Shown: positions 33,726-40,752 of the stretch, piece by piece
Layout of the letters: the number at the start of each line of letters is the position of its first letter
Numbering within the stretch: the stretch's first letter is position 1
Source: Nocardia tenerifensis NBRC 101015
Lineage (GTDB): Bacteria > Actinomycetota > Actinomycetes > Mycobacteriales > Mycobacteriaceae
Length of the DNA: 42,710 nt
Direction of reading: 5' to 3'
NCBI RefSeq assembly: GCF_000308715.1
Contig: NZ_BAGH01000598.1
Coordinates: 1-42,710, forward strand
The notes under the pieces: model-generated
What the model was told of the DNA's origin: nothing
Database searches by the model: none
The model's input: the letters and a program-made list of their open reading frames with translations, nothing else
Program-made: the position numbers and the translations under genes

Positions 33726-34054
33726 CACGCGGCCCCCTCGACATCGGAGACGAGCAGGACGCCACGGCCGGCGATCTCGGCCAGCTCCGCGGCAGCGGCG
33801 TCACGATCTGCCTGGCCCTTATGCGTGCCCGGCAGATGAACCGCCGCGATCACGCAGTTCGCCAGCGCACCCGAACGGGCCCGGGACTGCGCCCATTCCG
33901 CGCAGTGGGTCAACCGCGGGCACACCCGGCAGTACGCCTTCGCCTTCTCGATCGCCCGCCTCTGCCGCCCCCTCGGGAAGAAGATGGCCTGCGGGATGCC
34001 CCGGCAGATCCGATCGGCGAACACCACGGGATCGACCAACTCGGTAGCGGTCAC
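33725..34054 (-). CDS. WhiB-like Fe-S regulator, variant
   Basis: A 109-aa protein. Four cysteines match the WhiB spacing: C17, C42-x2-C45-x5-C51 (AYCRVCPRLTHCAEWA), with a preceding FFPRGRQRRAIEKAKA. These should bind a 4Fe-4S cluster. The usual GVWGG turn after the fourth cysteine is missing; here the region reads SGALANCVIAAVHLPG, with an extra cysteine (C67). The basic C-terminal DNA-binding tail is also absent, as the end is acidic and Ala-rich. It may act by contacting sigma factor rather than DNA, or sense redox. It sits inside the transfer operon. Confidence 0.8.
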   Translation of the reverse strand: MTATELVDPVVFADRICRGIPQAIFFPRGRQRRAIEKAKAYCRVCPRLTHCAEWAQSRARSGALANCVIAAVHLPGTHKGQADRDAAAAELAEIAGRGVLLVSDVEGAA

Positions 34055-34323
34055 CGCGCACCTCCCGACACCATCGGAGTGGTGGTGCGCAGGCTGCAGA
34101 ACGGCTCACACGGGCCCAACGGCCGCGATGTCGGCACCGCCGACCCGTCACCGACCTGGGACGGGAACGCCACGACCACCCACACCAGAACGACCAGCGC
34201 CGCTACCACCGCCGCCAGGAATACGGAGGCCATGCACCCGACGCCGCCGAGGCCGGCGGACACGACCACGAGCGCTGGTGCGTCGCCGACCACCTCGGGC
34301 TCGTCACCCTTGGGCGCGCTCAC
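34051..34323 (-). CDS. Small single-TM protein, 90 aa
   Basis: A GTG start overlaps the previous stop (GTGA), and the end overlaps the WhiB-like start (ATGA). After about 28 residues comes a long hydrophobic helix (MASVFLAAVVAALVVLVWVVVAF), then a 35-residue Ser/Thr/Pro tail with two cysteines (GPCEPFC). It is probably anchored in the membrane with a short outer tail. It could be a small transfer-channel component, but nothing in the sequence proves this. Confidence 0.75.
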   Translation of the reverse strand: MSAPKGDEPEVVGDAPALVVVSAGLGGVGCMASVFLAAVVAALVVLVWVVVAFPSQVGDGSAVPTSRPLGPCEPFCSLRTTTPMVSGGAR

Positions 34324-34643
34324 CGCTCGGTTCCGATCGCCCGCTCGGCGGTGGCGGCGGTCTTCATTGCCGCCAAACCAACCGCTTCAGCACTGGTCAA
34401 CCCGAGCCTGGCGGCCCAGGACATAACCTCCGGACGCTGCGGCGCGGCGGCGATCTTCATCGCGGCGACCGCCTCATCACCAGTCAGCTGACGACCCGGC
34501 AGGTAGTCGACCGTCCACTGGCCCTGCCCGACATAGCGCGCGTGATGCGAGGTCGACTCGCTCGTCATGAACGCCCGGCCCACATGCACCGTGGCGACCG
34601 GGCGCGCCAGCATCGAATCCCTGACATGAACCTCGATAGTCAC
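34320..34643 (-). CDS. Hypothetical protein, 107 aa
   Basis: A GTG start at 34643 overlaps the previous stop. Sequence: MTIEVHVRDSMLARPVATVHVGRAF, then WTVDYLPGRQLTGDEAVAAMKIAAAPQRPEVMSWAARLGLTSAEAVGLAAMKTAA. The second half contains two similar helices (AVAAMKIAA and AVGLAAMKTAA). No family is recognised. It is the second gene of the operon. Confidence 0.75.
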   Translation of the reverse strand: MTIEVHVRDSMLARPVATVHVGRAFMTSESTSHHARYVGQGQWTVDYLPGRQLTGDEAVAAMKIAAAPQRPEVMSWAARLGLTSAEAVGLAAMKTAATAERAIGTER

Positions 34644-34963
34644 GACCGCACCCCCCGGTCGATGCCACGAGCTGGGGCCTCGTACTGCTCACACCGGGCG
34701 ACCGCCTCGAAAGCGTCCATGCCCAGCGTTTTTGCCTGGCCCCCCAGCAACTTCCAGACCATCTCGACGTTCGGGCTCTCAGCCCACAGCAGCTCGTTCC
34801 AGTCGTTGGCGATCTCCGCCAGCACGAGGCCAGCGACCGCCGCACTCGACGACACCAGCCGTTCCGGCCAGAACGACAACCGGTGCCAACCCGGGCGAGC
34901 CTCGTATGCGACGTGGCTGGACCGCGTCGCGACCAGCCACTCCCCTTCTCTGTGAACAGCCAT
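34640..34963 (-). CDS. Hypothetical protein, first gene of transfer operon
   Basis: A 107-aa protein from the ATG at 34963 with GGAAGGA upstream. The sequence (MAVHREGEWLVATRSSHVAYEARPGWHRLSFWPERLV, then NDWNELLWAESPNVEMVWKLLGGQ) has a small beta-rich first half and a helical second half. No family is recognised. As the promoter-proximal gene it lies next to the two-arm operator shared with the divergent GntR gene, so the whole operon should respond to that regulator. Confidence 0.75.
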   Translation of the reverse strand: MAVHREGEWLVATRSSHVAYEARPGWHRLSFWPERLVSSSAAVAGLVLAEIANDWNELLWAESPNVEMVWKLLGGQAKTLGMDAFEAVARCEQYEAPARGIDRGVRS

Positions 34964-34982
34964 CGCGCGGTTCCTTCCATCT

Positions 34983-35046
34983 CTAATAGAGGTGGTTCTA
35001 TTGCACCAATAAAGGAGTGGTACGTCAATAGAACCGGCTCTAATCG
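34983..35046. promoter_or_regulatory. Two-arm operator between GntR gene and transfer operon
   Basis: Two 21-bp arms (34983-35003 and 35026-35046) are inverted copies of CAATAGAACC-x2-CTCTA-x-T-x-G, with 17 of 21 positions agreeing. Between them, on the - strand, TTGACG and a TGCAAT about 17 bp apart can serve as promoter of the transfer operon. The layout fits a GntR-type repressor controlling both directions. Confidence 0.6.
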
Positions 35047-35129
35047 AGATTTCATCGACCTTGATGGGGTATGGCTAGTCTTAATGCGCTGGGTGGCGAC
35101 CGGCCAGACCTACGAGAGAGAGGCAGCTG

Positions 35130-35900
35130 ATGACCATCAGCGGCTACCGCGAACTAGCGGCCAGCCTTCGCACCGCCATTGAGCAGGGCGAGTACCTTCC
35201 GGGCGCCACGCTGCCCAAACAGGCCGAGCTAGCCGAGCGCTACGGCGTCAACGTCAAGACCGTCCGCCAGGCTGTCGGCCTGCTTGAGGCTGAAGGCCTG
35301 GTGACGCCGATCAGGCGGCGCGGCACCGTGGTTCGCGAACGACCACCGATGCGACGTCTGGGTGCCGACCGGTACTCCAAGAAGAAGTGGAAATTCGGGG
35401 ACATCGTGGCCTTCGCCGCAGACCGCGAGGCATCCGGACGAGCCTGGACGCCGAGCGACCAGACACAAACCGTTCGTCTGGTCGAAGCGGATGCCGAGGT
35501 GGCGGCAGCCCTTGGGCTGGAGCCTGGATCCCCGGTGTACGAGCGAGCACGCCTGGTCCGCGATGGCGGCCTGCCGACCCACTCGCTAACGAGCTACTAC
35601 CTGCCCGCACATGTCGAGGGAACACCACTGGTCGACCCCACGCCTGGGCCCGCCGGCCGAGGCGGAGGATTCGCGGTCCTGACCCTTCAGGGATACGAGC
35701 CCGACCACATGACTGAGACGATCTCGGCTCGGATGCCCACCCCCGACGAAATCGAGCAACTGAACCTTCCCGGCGGCGAGCCGGTCATGGTGCTCACACG
35801 CCAGACCTACACCGCCGACGACCAGATCGTCGAGTTCGCCCGCGGCGTGCACGCCGCCTCGAGGTTCTCGTGGACGTACGAATTCAAACTGCCCGACTGA
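35130..35900 (+). CDS. GntR/HutC-type transcriptional regulator
   Basis: A 256-aa protein with a GAGAGAGG ribosome site. The N-terminal winged helix-turn-helix (residues about 2-70) reads YRELAASLRTAIEQGEYLPGATLPKQAELAERYGVNVKTVRQAVGLLEAEGLV, a clear GntR pattern. Residues about 95-250 are a UTRA ligand-binding domain (LGLEPGSPVYERARLV, LTSYYLPAHVEGTPL, EIEQLNLPGGEPVMVLTRQTY). HutC-type regulators of this kind (the KorSA/TraR group) repress transfer genes in actinomycete plasmids. It is divergent from the transfer operon and 14 nt before the YdcF-like gene. Confidence 0.9.
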   Translation: MTISGYRELAASLRTAIEQGEYLPGATLPKQAELAERYGVNVKTVRQAVGLLEAEGLVTPIRRRGTVVRERPPMRRLGADRYSKKKWKFGDIVAFAADREASGRAWTPSDQTQTVRLVEADAEVAAALGLEPGSPVYERARLVRDGGLPTHSLTSYYLPAHVEGTPLVDPTPGPAGRGGGFAVLTLQGYEPDHMTETISARMPTPDEIEQLNLPGGEPVMVLTRQTYTADDQIVEFARGVHAASRFSWTYEFKLPD

Positions 35901-35914
35901 AAGGACGCAGCAGC

Positions 35915-36583
35915 ATGCCGTTGACCAAGATCCCCGAAGACCTGCGGCCCGCCATCGAAACCCTTTGGGACTACAACCAAATGGGCCACGAGATACGCCC
36001 CGTCGACATCGCGATCGGGCTCGGAAGCCACGATCTCGGCGTCGCGAATCATGCTGCCCGGCTGTATGGCCGGAAGATGTTTCCGCGGATCGTCTTCACC
36101 GGCGCCAACGCACCGACCACGATCGAGCGGTTTCCTCGCGGTGAGGCCGTGCACTACAGCGAGCACGCCGTCAACCTCGGCGTTCCTCCCGAAGCGATCC
36201 TGGTGGAGCCCCGCGCCACCAACACCAAGGAAAACATCGACTTCACGCGAGAACTTCTCGCCGAACACGGCCTGCTGGACGGCATTCGATCGGTAATGCT
36301 GATCTCTCGTCCGTACCAACAGCGACGCAGCTACGCCATATGCCGCAAAGCCTGGCCAGAGGTCGACGTCACCTGTTCCTCGCAAGACATGCCACTGGAC
36401 TACTACATCCACGAAATCGGGGACATCGAACGTGTAATCACCATGCTTGTCGGTGACACACAACGGATTTGGGTCTACTCGGCGAACGACTGGGCCATCG
36501 AGCAAGACGTCCCGGACGAGGTCCGTGCGGCATACGACCAACTCGTCGACGCTGGGTTCACCGACCGAGTGCTGCCGGAGTAG
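35915..36583 (+). CDS. YdcF/DUF218-like protein
   Basis: A 222-aa protein from the ATG at 35915 (AAAGGAC upstream). The pattern DIAIGLGSHDLGVANHAARLYG, then FTGANAPT, then VEPRATNTKENIDFTRELL and VMLISRPYQQRRSYAICRKAWP matches the YdcF/SanA (DUF218) fold, a Rossmann-like domain of uncertain enzyme role. There is no signal peptide, so it is cytosolic. It is co-transcribed with the GntR regulator; its product or substrate might be the regulator's ligand, which is inference. Confidence 0.85.
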   Translation: MPLTKIPEDLRPAIETLWDYNQMGHEIRPVDIAIGLGSHDLGVANHAARLYGRKMFPRIVFTGANAPTTIERFPRGEAVHYSEHAVNLGVPPEAILVEPRATNTKENIDFTRELLAEHGLLDGIRSVMLISRPYQQRRSYAICRKAWPEVDVTCSSQDMPLDYYIHEIGDIERVITMLVGDTQRIWVYSANDWAIEQDVPDEVRAAYDQLVDAGFTDRVLPE

Positions 36584-36639
36584 CCGCCGGTTGCCTCGAG
36601 AGTGCCTGTCGCCCAACAGAACTTCCTGCCGCACTTCTT

Positions 36640-36677
36640 GCCAGGAGGGGTGAAACTCATGCTTTACCCTTCCTGGC
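36640..36677 (+). terminator. Stem-loop after YdcF gene, overlapping a small ORF start
   Basis: GCCAGGA-G-GGGT-G-AAA pairs with TTT-ACCC-T-TCCTGGC around a 7-nt loop, with one mismatch and one bulge. It may end the GntR-YdcF transcript. The loop contains the ATG of a 22-codon ORF and the left arm contains its ribosome site. Confidence 0.55.
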
Positions 36678-36727
36678 GATGTCACTATCTCCACGCGCGG
36701 CACACGAGGGAATACGAAGTGCCGTAG
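36659..36727 (+). CDS. Putative 22-aa ORF with hidden ribosome site
   Basis: The ATG at 36659 has an excellent AGGAGGGG 7-10 nt upstream, but that sequence is paired in the stem-loop at 36640-36677. The peptide is MLYPSWRCHYLHARHTREYEVP. It may be a leader peptide or pure coincidence. Confidence 0.3.
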   Translation: MLYPSWRCHYLHARHTREYEVP

Positions 36728-36838
36728 GTCATTCCACACGGCTGGTGCGGATGCGTGCACCGCGTACACAAAATCCTTGTGAAACTCGCCCCGGCGCGCC
36801 TCCCCCACTCGGCTACCGATTCGATCTAGAAGTTACCT

Positions 36839-37045
36839 ATGGCCCGACCCGCAAAGTTGCCCCCGACGAAACCCGTTGGCATAGCCCTGTCACGCGAAGT
36901 TGTCGCAGCACTCGATGAGGCGGCCAAGACGCGTGGGCTCAACAAACGCCAGCTGTTCGAGATCGCGCTCCGGCGCGAACTGGACCTACCCGCTTACCCC
37001 GACCTCCCCCACCACGACCGAGAAGGACTGAAACGTCCGGCCTAG
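36839..37045 (+). CDS. CopG-like ribbon-helix-helix protein, 68 aa
   Basis: A short basic N-terminus (MARPAKLPPTKP) is followed by a ribbon-helix-helix motif (VGIALSREVVAALDEAAKTRGLNKRQLFEIALRREL) and a Pro/His-rich tail. Its position directly before the Rep gene is that of copy-number repressors such as CopG. An orphan antitoxin is the alternative; no toxin gene follows. There is no good Shine-Dalgarno. The palindrome at 37037 overlaps its 3' end. Confidence 0.75.
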   Translation: MARPAKLPPTKPVGIALSREVVAALDEAAKTRGLNKRQLFEIALRRELDLPAYPDLPHHDREGLKRPA

Positions 37046-37122
37046 GCCGGAAAACCACCCGTAAGGGTGGATGCCCCCCATAAACGAAGAAGGCCCCCCG
37101 GTTGCCGCCGGAAGGCTTCTTC
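37037..37122 (+). terminator. Three tandem dyads in the rep leader
   Basis: They are a perfect CCGGCCTAGGCCGG palindrome (37037-37050), CCACCC-GTAA-GGGTGG (37055-37070), and a longer hairpin with GAAGAAG and CTTCTTC arms (37086-37122). Together they look like a terminator or attenuator and possible operator between the CopG-like and rep genes. Confidence 0.65.
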
Positions 37123-37154
37123 TTCAAGTCCCTGATAGGACACGCTTGGTACGC

Positions 37155-39299
37155 GTGAATCAGGGTAGCAAGGCTGAACGTGCGCGACAAAGCATTGGGG
37201 CCGGTGTAGCCGGTCACGATTTTGAGCACACAGCCGCCCAGCTACCCGAAACGAAGGAATTACCAGCTCAGGCCACTGATGCCCCCGAGCTGGTTTTCGC
37301 GCGTCTGGCCCCGCTGATCGCTGCGACGGGGTCGATGTGGTTGATCGATCCGGCTACGAACGAGCGGGTGGGCCGCGCCCGGCCCTTGTCGAAGAAACTG
37401 CCGGATCTGCCTGCGGCCGTGACGTTCTGGGTTCGCCAGACCCGCACCACCGACAAGCTGGTGTTCGATCTTGACGCGAAGGATCTGGGGCCGACTGCGG
37501 TATTGCGTGATTTCGTGTGGCTGCACGCGCTTCTCGTCGAGGCCGGCGCCGAGATAGTCAGCGACCACAATCCCGGCACCGGCGGCCGTCACCTGATCGT
37601 GCCACTGTCCCCGGGCGAGACCCTGCACAAGGCCGGCCTGGAATCGGTGATGCTGCTGCTCGCGGCCCGTCTGCCCACCTTGGACCGCGCCCCGATGGAC
37701 AACGACGCGATCGGATCGATCGTCCCGCCCGGCTCCCGCACTCGCCAAGGCGGACACCGCATTCTGGATGGCACACTTGCCGACGCGGTCGCGGTCCTGA
37801 CCGAACGCCGCGTCGAATTCGGCCTCGTCGCCCGCTTGCGCCTGCTACTCGGCGACTCCCTCACCAACTCGAACGCATCCGCCGCTGGCCGCTCGCGTTC
37901 CCGCACGCCGGAAACCGGCTCAGAACAGCGCTACGAGCGCGGAGAACGCCCCATCGACGTCTGGGAGGGCGAGGGCGAGCAGCAGCGGCTACGGCCGTCC
38001 TGGCGCGGCAAAAGCGCCTTCCCTATCGCGTCCGAGGCGTTCGCGACGACGGGCGCGATGGTCCCAGGCCGCTACGACTCAGCCTCGGAGTGGCGCCAGA
38101 ACGTGCTGATCGCAGCCGCGCTACGCGGTATGACCCTTGCCGAGGTCCGCACCCGCATGGGCTCGGACTGGCTCGGCATGGCCGAGACCTACGCCCGCTA
38201 CAAGGCCGACTACGAGATCGACCGCGCCCTGAACCGGGACTGGAGTCATGCCTGCGACTGGGTCCAATCACACCTCGGAGACTTTTTCCGGTGCGCTACA
38301 CACAGTGAACGTGAACAGCACACACCCCCCTTAACGGGAGGGCACGAAAAATCGGCGGCATCGCCGCCGACGTTGTCGGCGACTCCACACGCTGACTGGC
38401 TTGCCCGAGCAACCGCCTGGACGCACGCCACCTGGCCCGGCCAGAACCGCCGCTGGCAAGTCGTCGCGGTACTCCAAGCCCTCGCCTACGCCGCCTACGT
38501 CGCCGGGAGGATGGCGCCGGACGGTACCCCCTGTGTCGAGGTCGGGGTGCGCTCGCTCGGCCTGCACGCCGGCCTGATGGCGCACGAGACCGTCGCCTCG
38601 GTCCTGGCCGAGGTCCGCGAGATCCCGGGTTCCCCCGTGTTCCGCACGCGTCGTGCCGCGGGCACCCTCGCCGACGAGTACAGCCTCGTCACCGCGCGCC
38701 GCGCCGAGAACCTCGACGAACTCACCGACCCGGTCCCGCTGGACCGGATCAGCGTCGGGCCGGTCCATGACGCCTGGCTGGTCCTGGGCCTGCACAAACG
38801 CGCCATCTACGAACTCATCACCCGCACCGGGCTCACCGCGGCCGCCGACGTCATCGCGGCCACCCACGTCGCTTCCAGCACCGGCCACGACGTACTCGCC
38901 GCCCTCGCTCGCGATGGGCTGATCACGCGCGGCCGCGGCACCGTCGCCCCGGGCCCGCACTCGCTCGATGACATCGCCGACCGCCACAACCTGCACGCCG
39001 AGCGCGCCATACGCCTCGGCGAAGTTAAACAACAGCGGGCCGAGTGGCGGACCTGGCTCGAGATCCGCTTCGGCATGGTCGAAGACCCCACCGCCGATAC
39101 CGAACTCTCCGATATCCCGGCCGCGCCCTGGGACAGCGACCACACCCTGAACGAACTCATCTGGGCCTCCCAGCTCGCGACAGGCCCACCCGAGCCGCGC
39201 TATCCCGGCCTCGACGACAGTCCGCCCGATCCTGACGACCCCGACGCTCTGGCGCTCGAACTACTGCACGACCAGCTCGGCGCGGTGCTGCTCGTATGA
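37155..39299 (+). CDS. Replication protein with AEP primase-like domain
   Basis: About 714 aa from the GTG at 37155; the start is uncertain because no ATG with a ribosome site is near. An archaeo-eukaryotic-primase-like core is visible at residues 95-200: VFDLDAKD (D105, D107), then VSDHNPGTGGRHLIVPL (H146), then MDNDAIG and PPGSRTRQGGHR. A middle helical block (EIDRALNRDWSHACDWVQ) and a C-terminal winged-helix-like part (LVLGLHKRAIYELITRTGLTAAADV) follow. No helicase P-loop is seen. It should initiate or prime plasmid replication. It is preceded by a CopG-like gene and followed by palindrome copy 3 and a long inverted repeat. Confidence 0.8.
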   Translation: MNQGSKAERARQSIGAGVAGHDFEHTAAQLPETKELPAQATDAPELVFARLAPLIAATGSMWLIDPATNERVGRARPLSKKLPDLPAAVTFWVRQTRTTDKLVFDLDAKDLGPTAVLRDFVWLHALLVEAGAEIVSDHNPGTGGRHLIVPLSPGETLHKAGLESVMLLLAARLPTLDRAPMDNDAIGSIVPPGSRTRQGGHRILDGTLADAVAVLTERRVEFGLVARLRLLLGDSLTNSNASAAGRSRSRTPETGSEQRYERGERPIDVWEGEGEQQRLRPSWRGKSAFPIASEAFATTGAMVPGRYDSASEWRQNVLIAAALRGMTLAEVRTRMGSDWLGMAETYARYKADYEIDRALNRDWSHACDWVQSHLGDFFRCATHSEREQHTPPLTGGHEKSAASPPTLSATPHADWLARATAWTHATWPGQNRRWQVVAVLQALAYAAYVAGRMAPDGTPCVEVGVRSLGLHAGLMAHETVASVLAEVREIPGSPVFRTRRAAGTLADEYSLVTARRAENLDELTDPVPLDRISVGPVHDAWLVLGLHKRAIYELITRTGLTAAADVIAATHVASSTGHDVLAALARDGLITRGRGTVAPGPHSLDDIADRHNLHAERAIRLGEVKQQRAEWRTWLEIRFGMVEDPTADTELSDIPAAPWDSDHTLNELIWASQLATGPPEPRYPGLDDSPPDPDDPDALALELLHDQLGAVLLV

Positions 39300-39325
39300 C
39301 TCTGCCCGAGGCGGAGCCCATCCCT

Positions 39326-39343
39326 GGTTTACCGCGGTAAACC
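39326..39343. repeat. 18-bp palindrome GGTTTACCGCGGTAAACC, copy 3
   Basis: Identical to copies 1 and 2. Symmetry here extends to 24 bp (39323-39346). It lies 27 bp after the rep stop codon. Confidence 0.85.
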
Positions 39344-39527
39344 AGGTCCGCCCTGGTGCCGTGCTTGCAGGCGTCCCCTTGGGTTTGTACGGCGTGGCTC
39401 GGCTCCTGAACCGGGTGAGCAGACATGGTGGGGTCACCGGTAGTAGCGGCCGATTTCGGGCGGGGTATGGCGTGGTGGGCTGGTAGACCCGGGGGAAGGC
39501 CTGCCGTTTACGCAACAGGGCGCGGTG

Positions 39528-39586
39528 CGAGCGAGTCATTGGTAGTGGCGCGAGCGGAGGTCTCACCACTACTAATGACTCGCTCG
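39528..39586. repeat. Long inverted repeat, 21-bp arms
   Basis: The arms 39528-39548 and 39566-39586 are complementary at 20 of 21 positions (starting CGAGCGAGTCATT) around a 17-nt spacer. It is the longest dyad noticed in the window. An origin hairpin, an oriT for the MobF relaxase or a terminator are all possible. Confidence 0.75.
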
Positions 39587-39670
39587 ATCAGCGGCCGGAC
39601 GGTGCTGCGGGCCGGGGCGAGGCATACCCGGTCGGCTGGATCGTGGTCCCAACTGGACACAGGGTCCGCG

Positions 39671-39676
39671 TAGGGT
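39671..39676 (+). promoter_or_regulatory. -10 element TAGGGT (leaderless start)
   Basis: TAGGGT ends exactly 7 nt before the ATG at 39684. A GGAGG is immediately next to the ATG, too close to act as a ribosome site. Confidence 0.4.
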
Positions 39677-39683
39677 CTGGAGG

Positions 39684-39947
39684 ATGCGGGATTCGGACGC
39701 GTACCTGTGGCTGCATTCTGTTGCCGGACGTTTTGCTGTTGGTGTGGCGATGTCGGGCGTGGGAATGCTGATCGGTGCGGTGAGCGGAGCGTACTTTTTC
39801 GGGCAGGGCACCCCGGCCTCCAGGGTCACCGTGGTGGCGACGGTCGCGGTGACCGTCGTGGTGGGCGCGTGGTTCCATCGCAGTGGCGCACTCATGGCGC
39901 ACGATCGGCGTCGGGAGCTGGAGGATTCGTCGTCGAGCTGCCGCTGA
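39684..39947 (+). CDS. Small two-TM membrane protein, 87 aa
   Basis: Start ATG at 39684. Two hydrophobic helices are present (FAVGVAMSGVGMLIGAVSGAYFF and VTVVATVAVTVVVGAWF) with a short polar tail (HDRRRELEDSSSSCR). No family is recognised. Its last 56 nt overlap the 3' end of the convergent membrane-protein gene, so the two transcripts are complementary there. Confidence 0.6.
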   Translation: MRDSDAYLWLHSVAGRFAVGVAMSGVGMLIGAVSGAYFFGQGTPASRVTVVATVAVTVVVGAWFHRSGALMAHDRRRELEDSSSSCR

Positions 39948-40509
39948 TAGACCTGAGGCGCGCGAGCGCCGACTTCAGAAGCTTGCGCAGCCATACCGCC
40001 CCGAGGACAACGCTCGAGACGCCGCTCAGTGCGCCCAGTCCTATCGCCGCCGCTGGTGGCATGCCGGTGAAGCGTACTGCCGCCACGATGCCCGCGGTCA
40101 CGATTCCACCGGCCACCACGAACGCCAGCACCATCAGCACCAGCGTGGTTCGCCAGAACCTGAACACCGCCATATAGAGCCCGTGGTGCTCTGGGCTCGT
40201 CGCGCGGGTCAGCTGGCGGTCGATGATATCGGCCACGCTCTCGGGTGTCCGCGTGATCCGCGGCGTGAGCGGCGATCCGTCGACCGCGAGCTGGAGCGGA
40301 TCTAGCGGTGCCGGCGGATTCGGCGTGGGCGGATCGGGTGGACGCGGCTCAGCGCGTTGCTGGGGTACCCGCTGGCCGTTCCGGGACGCGCGTGCGGCAG
40401 CTGCGGGGGGCGTGCTGCCGTGCCCGGCAGCACGCGGAACGGCGGGGTCGCCTCGGTGGCTGCGCCGCCGTCGACCAGGCGCCGGCGGGGTGGTTCCGGA
40501 AATGGGCAT
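39892..40509 (-). CDS. Two-TM membrane protein, possible TRADD-N-associated type
   Basis: A 205-aa protein. The N-terminal 75 residues are Pro/Arg-rich and disordered. From about residue 85, ESVADIIDRQLTRATSPEHHGLYMAVFRFWRTTLVLMVLAFVVAGG leads to a TM hairpin (second helix AIGLGALSGVSSVVLGAVWL) and LRKLLKSALARLRSIS. The F-x-FW before the first helix and the tail after the second resemble the two-TM domain found with TRADD-N proteins in bacterial conflict systems. That match is tentative. No ribosome site is seen before the ATG. Confidence 0.6.
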   Translation of the reverse strand: MPISGTTPPAPGRRRRSHRGDPAVPRAAGHGSTPPAAAARASRNGQRVPQQRAEPRPPDPPTPNPPAPLDPLQLAVDGSPLTPRITRTPESVADIIDRQLTRATSPEHHGLYMAVFRFWRTTLVLMVLAFVVAGGIVTAGIVAAVRFTGMPPAAAIGLGALSGVSSVVLGAVWLRKLLKSALARLRSISGSSTTNPPAPDADRAP

Positions 40510-40752
40510 AAAAAAAGTCCAGATGCATCAGCACCGGACTAAGACCCAATTTCGAGGAAGCTATCACACAAGGTCGCCTCAACACGCGCGAGCGAATCTC
40601 GGGCTACACGTGCATGCGCGATTGCTATGGCTGCCACAGGTCTTTGGCGGGAGACACCTGTCGCCTACCAGCGAGTTTGCAACAGATTGTGATCTGTGTC
40701 ACAGCTGTACTGTCGCAATGCAACGCCATCGCATCTGGAATGTTGTCGCTGG

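Larger units (their letters stand above)
39300..39683. other. Intergenic region after rep, origin candidate
   Basis: No convincing gene is seen. It holds palindrome copy 3 (39326-39343) and a long 21-bp-arm inverted repeat (39528-39586), which make it the best candidate for an origin or centromere. Confidence 0.5.
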
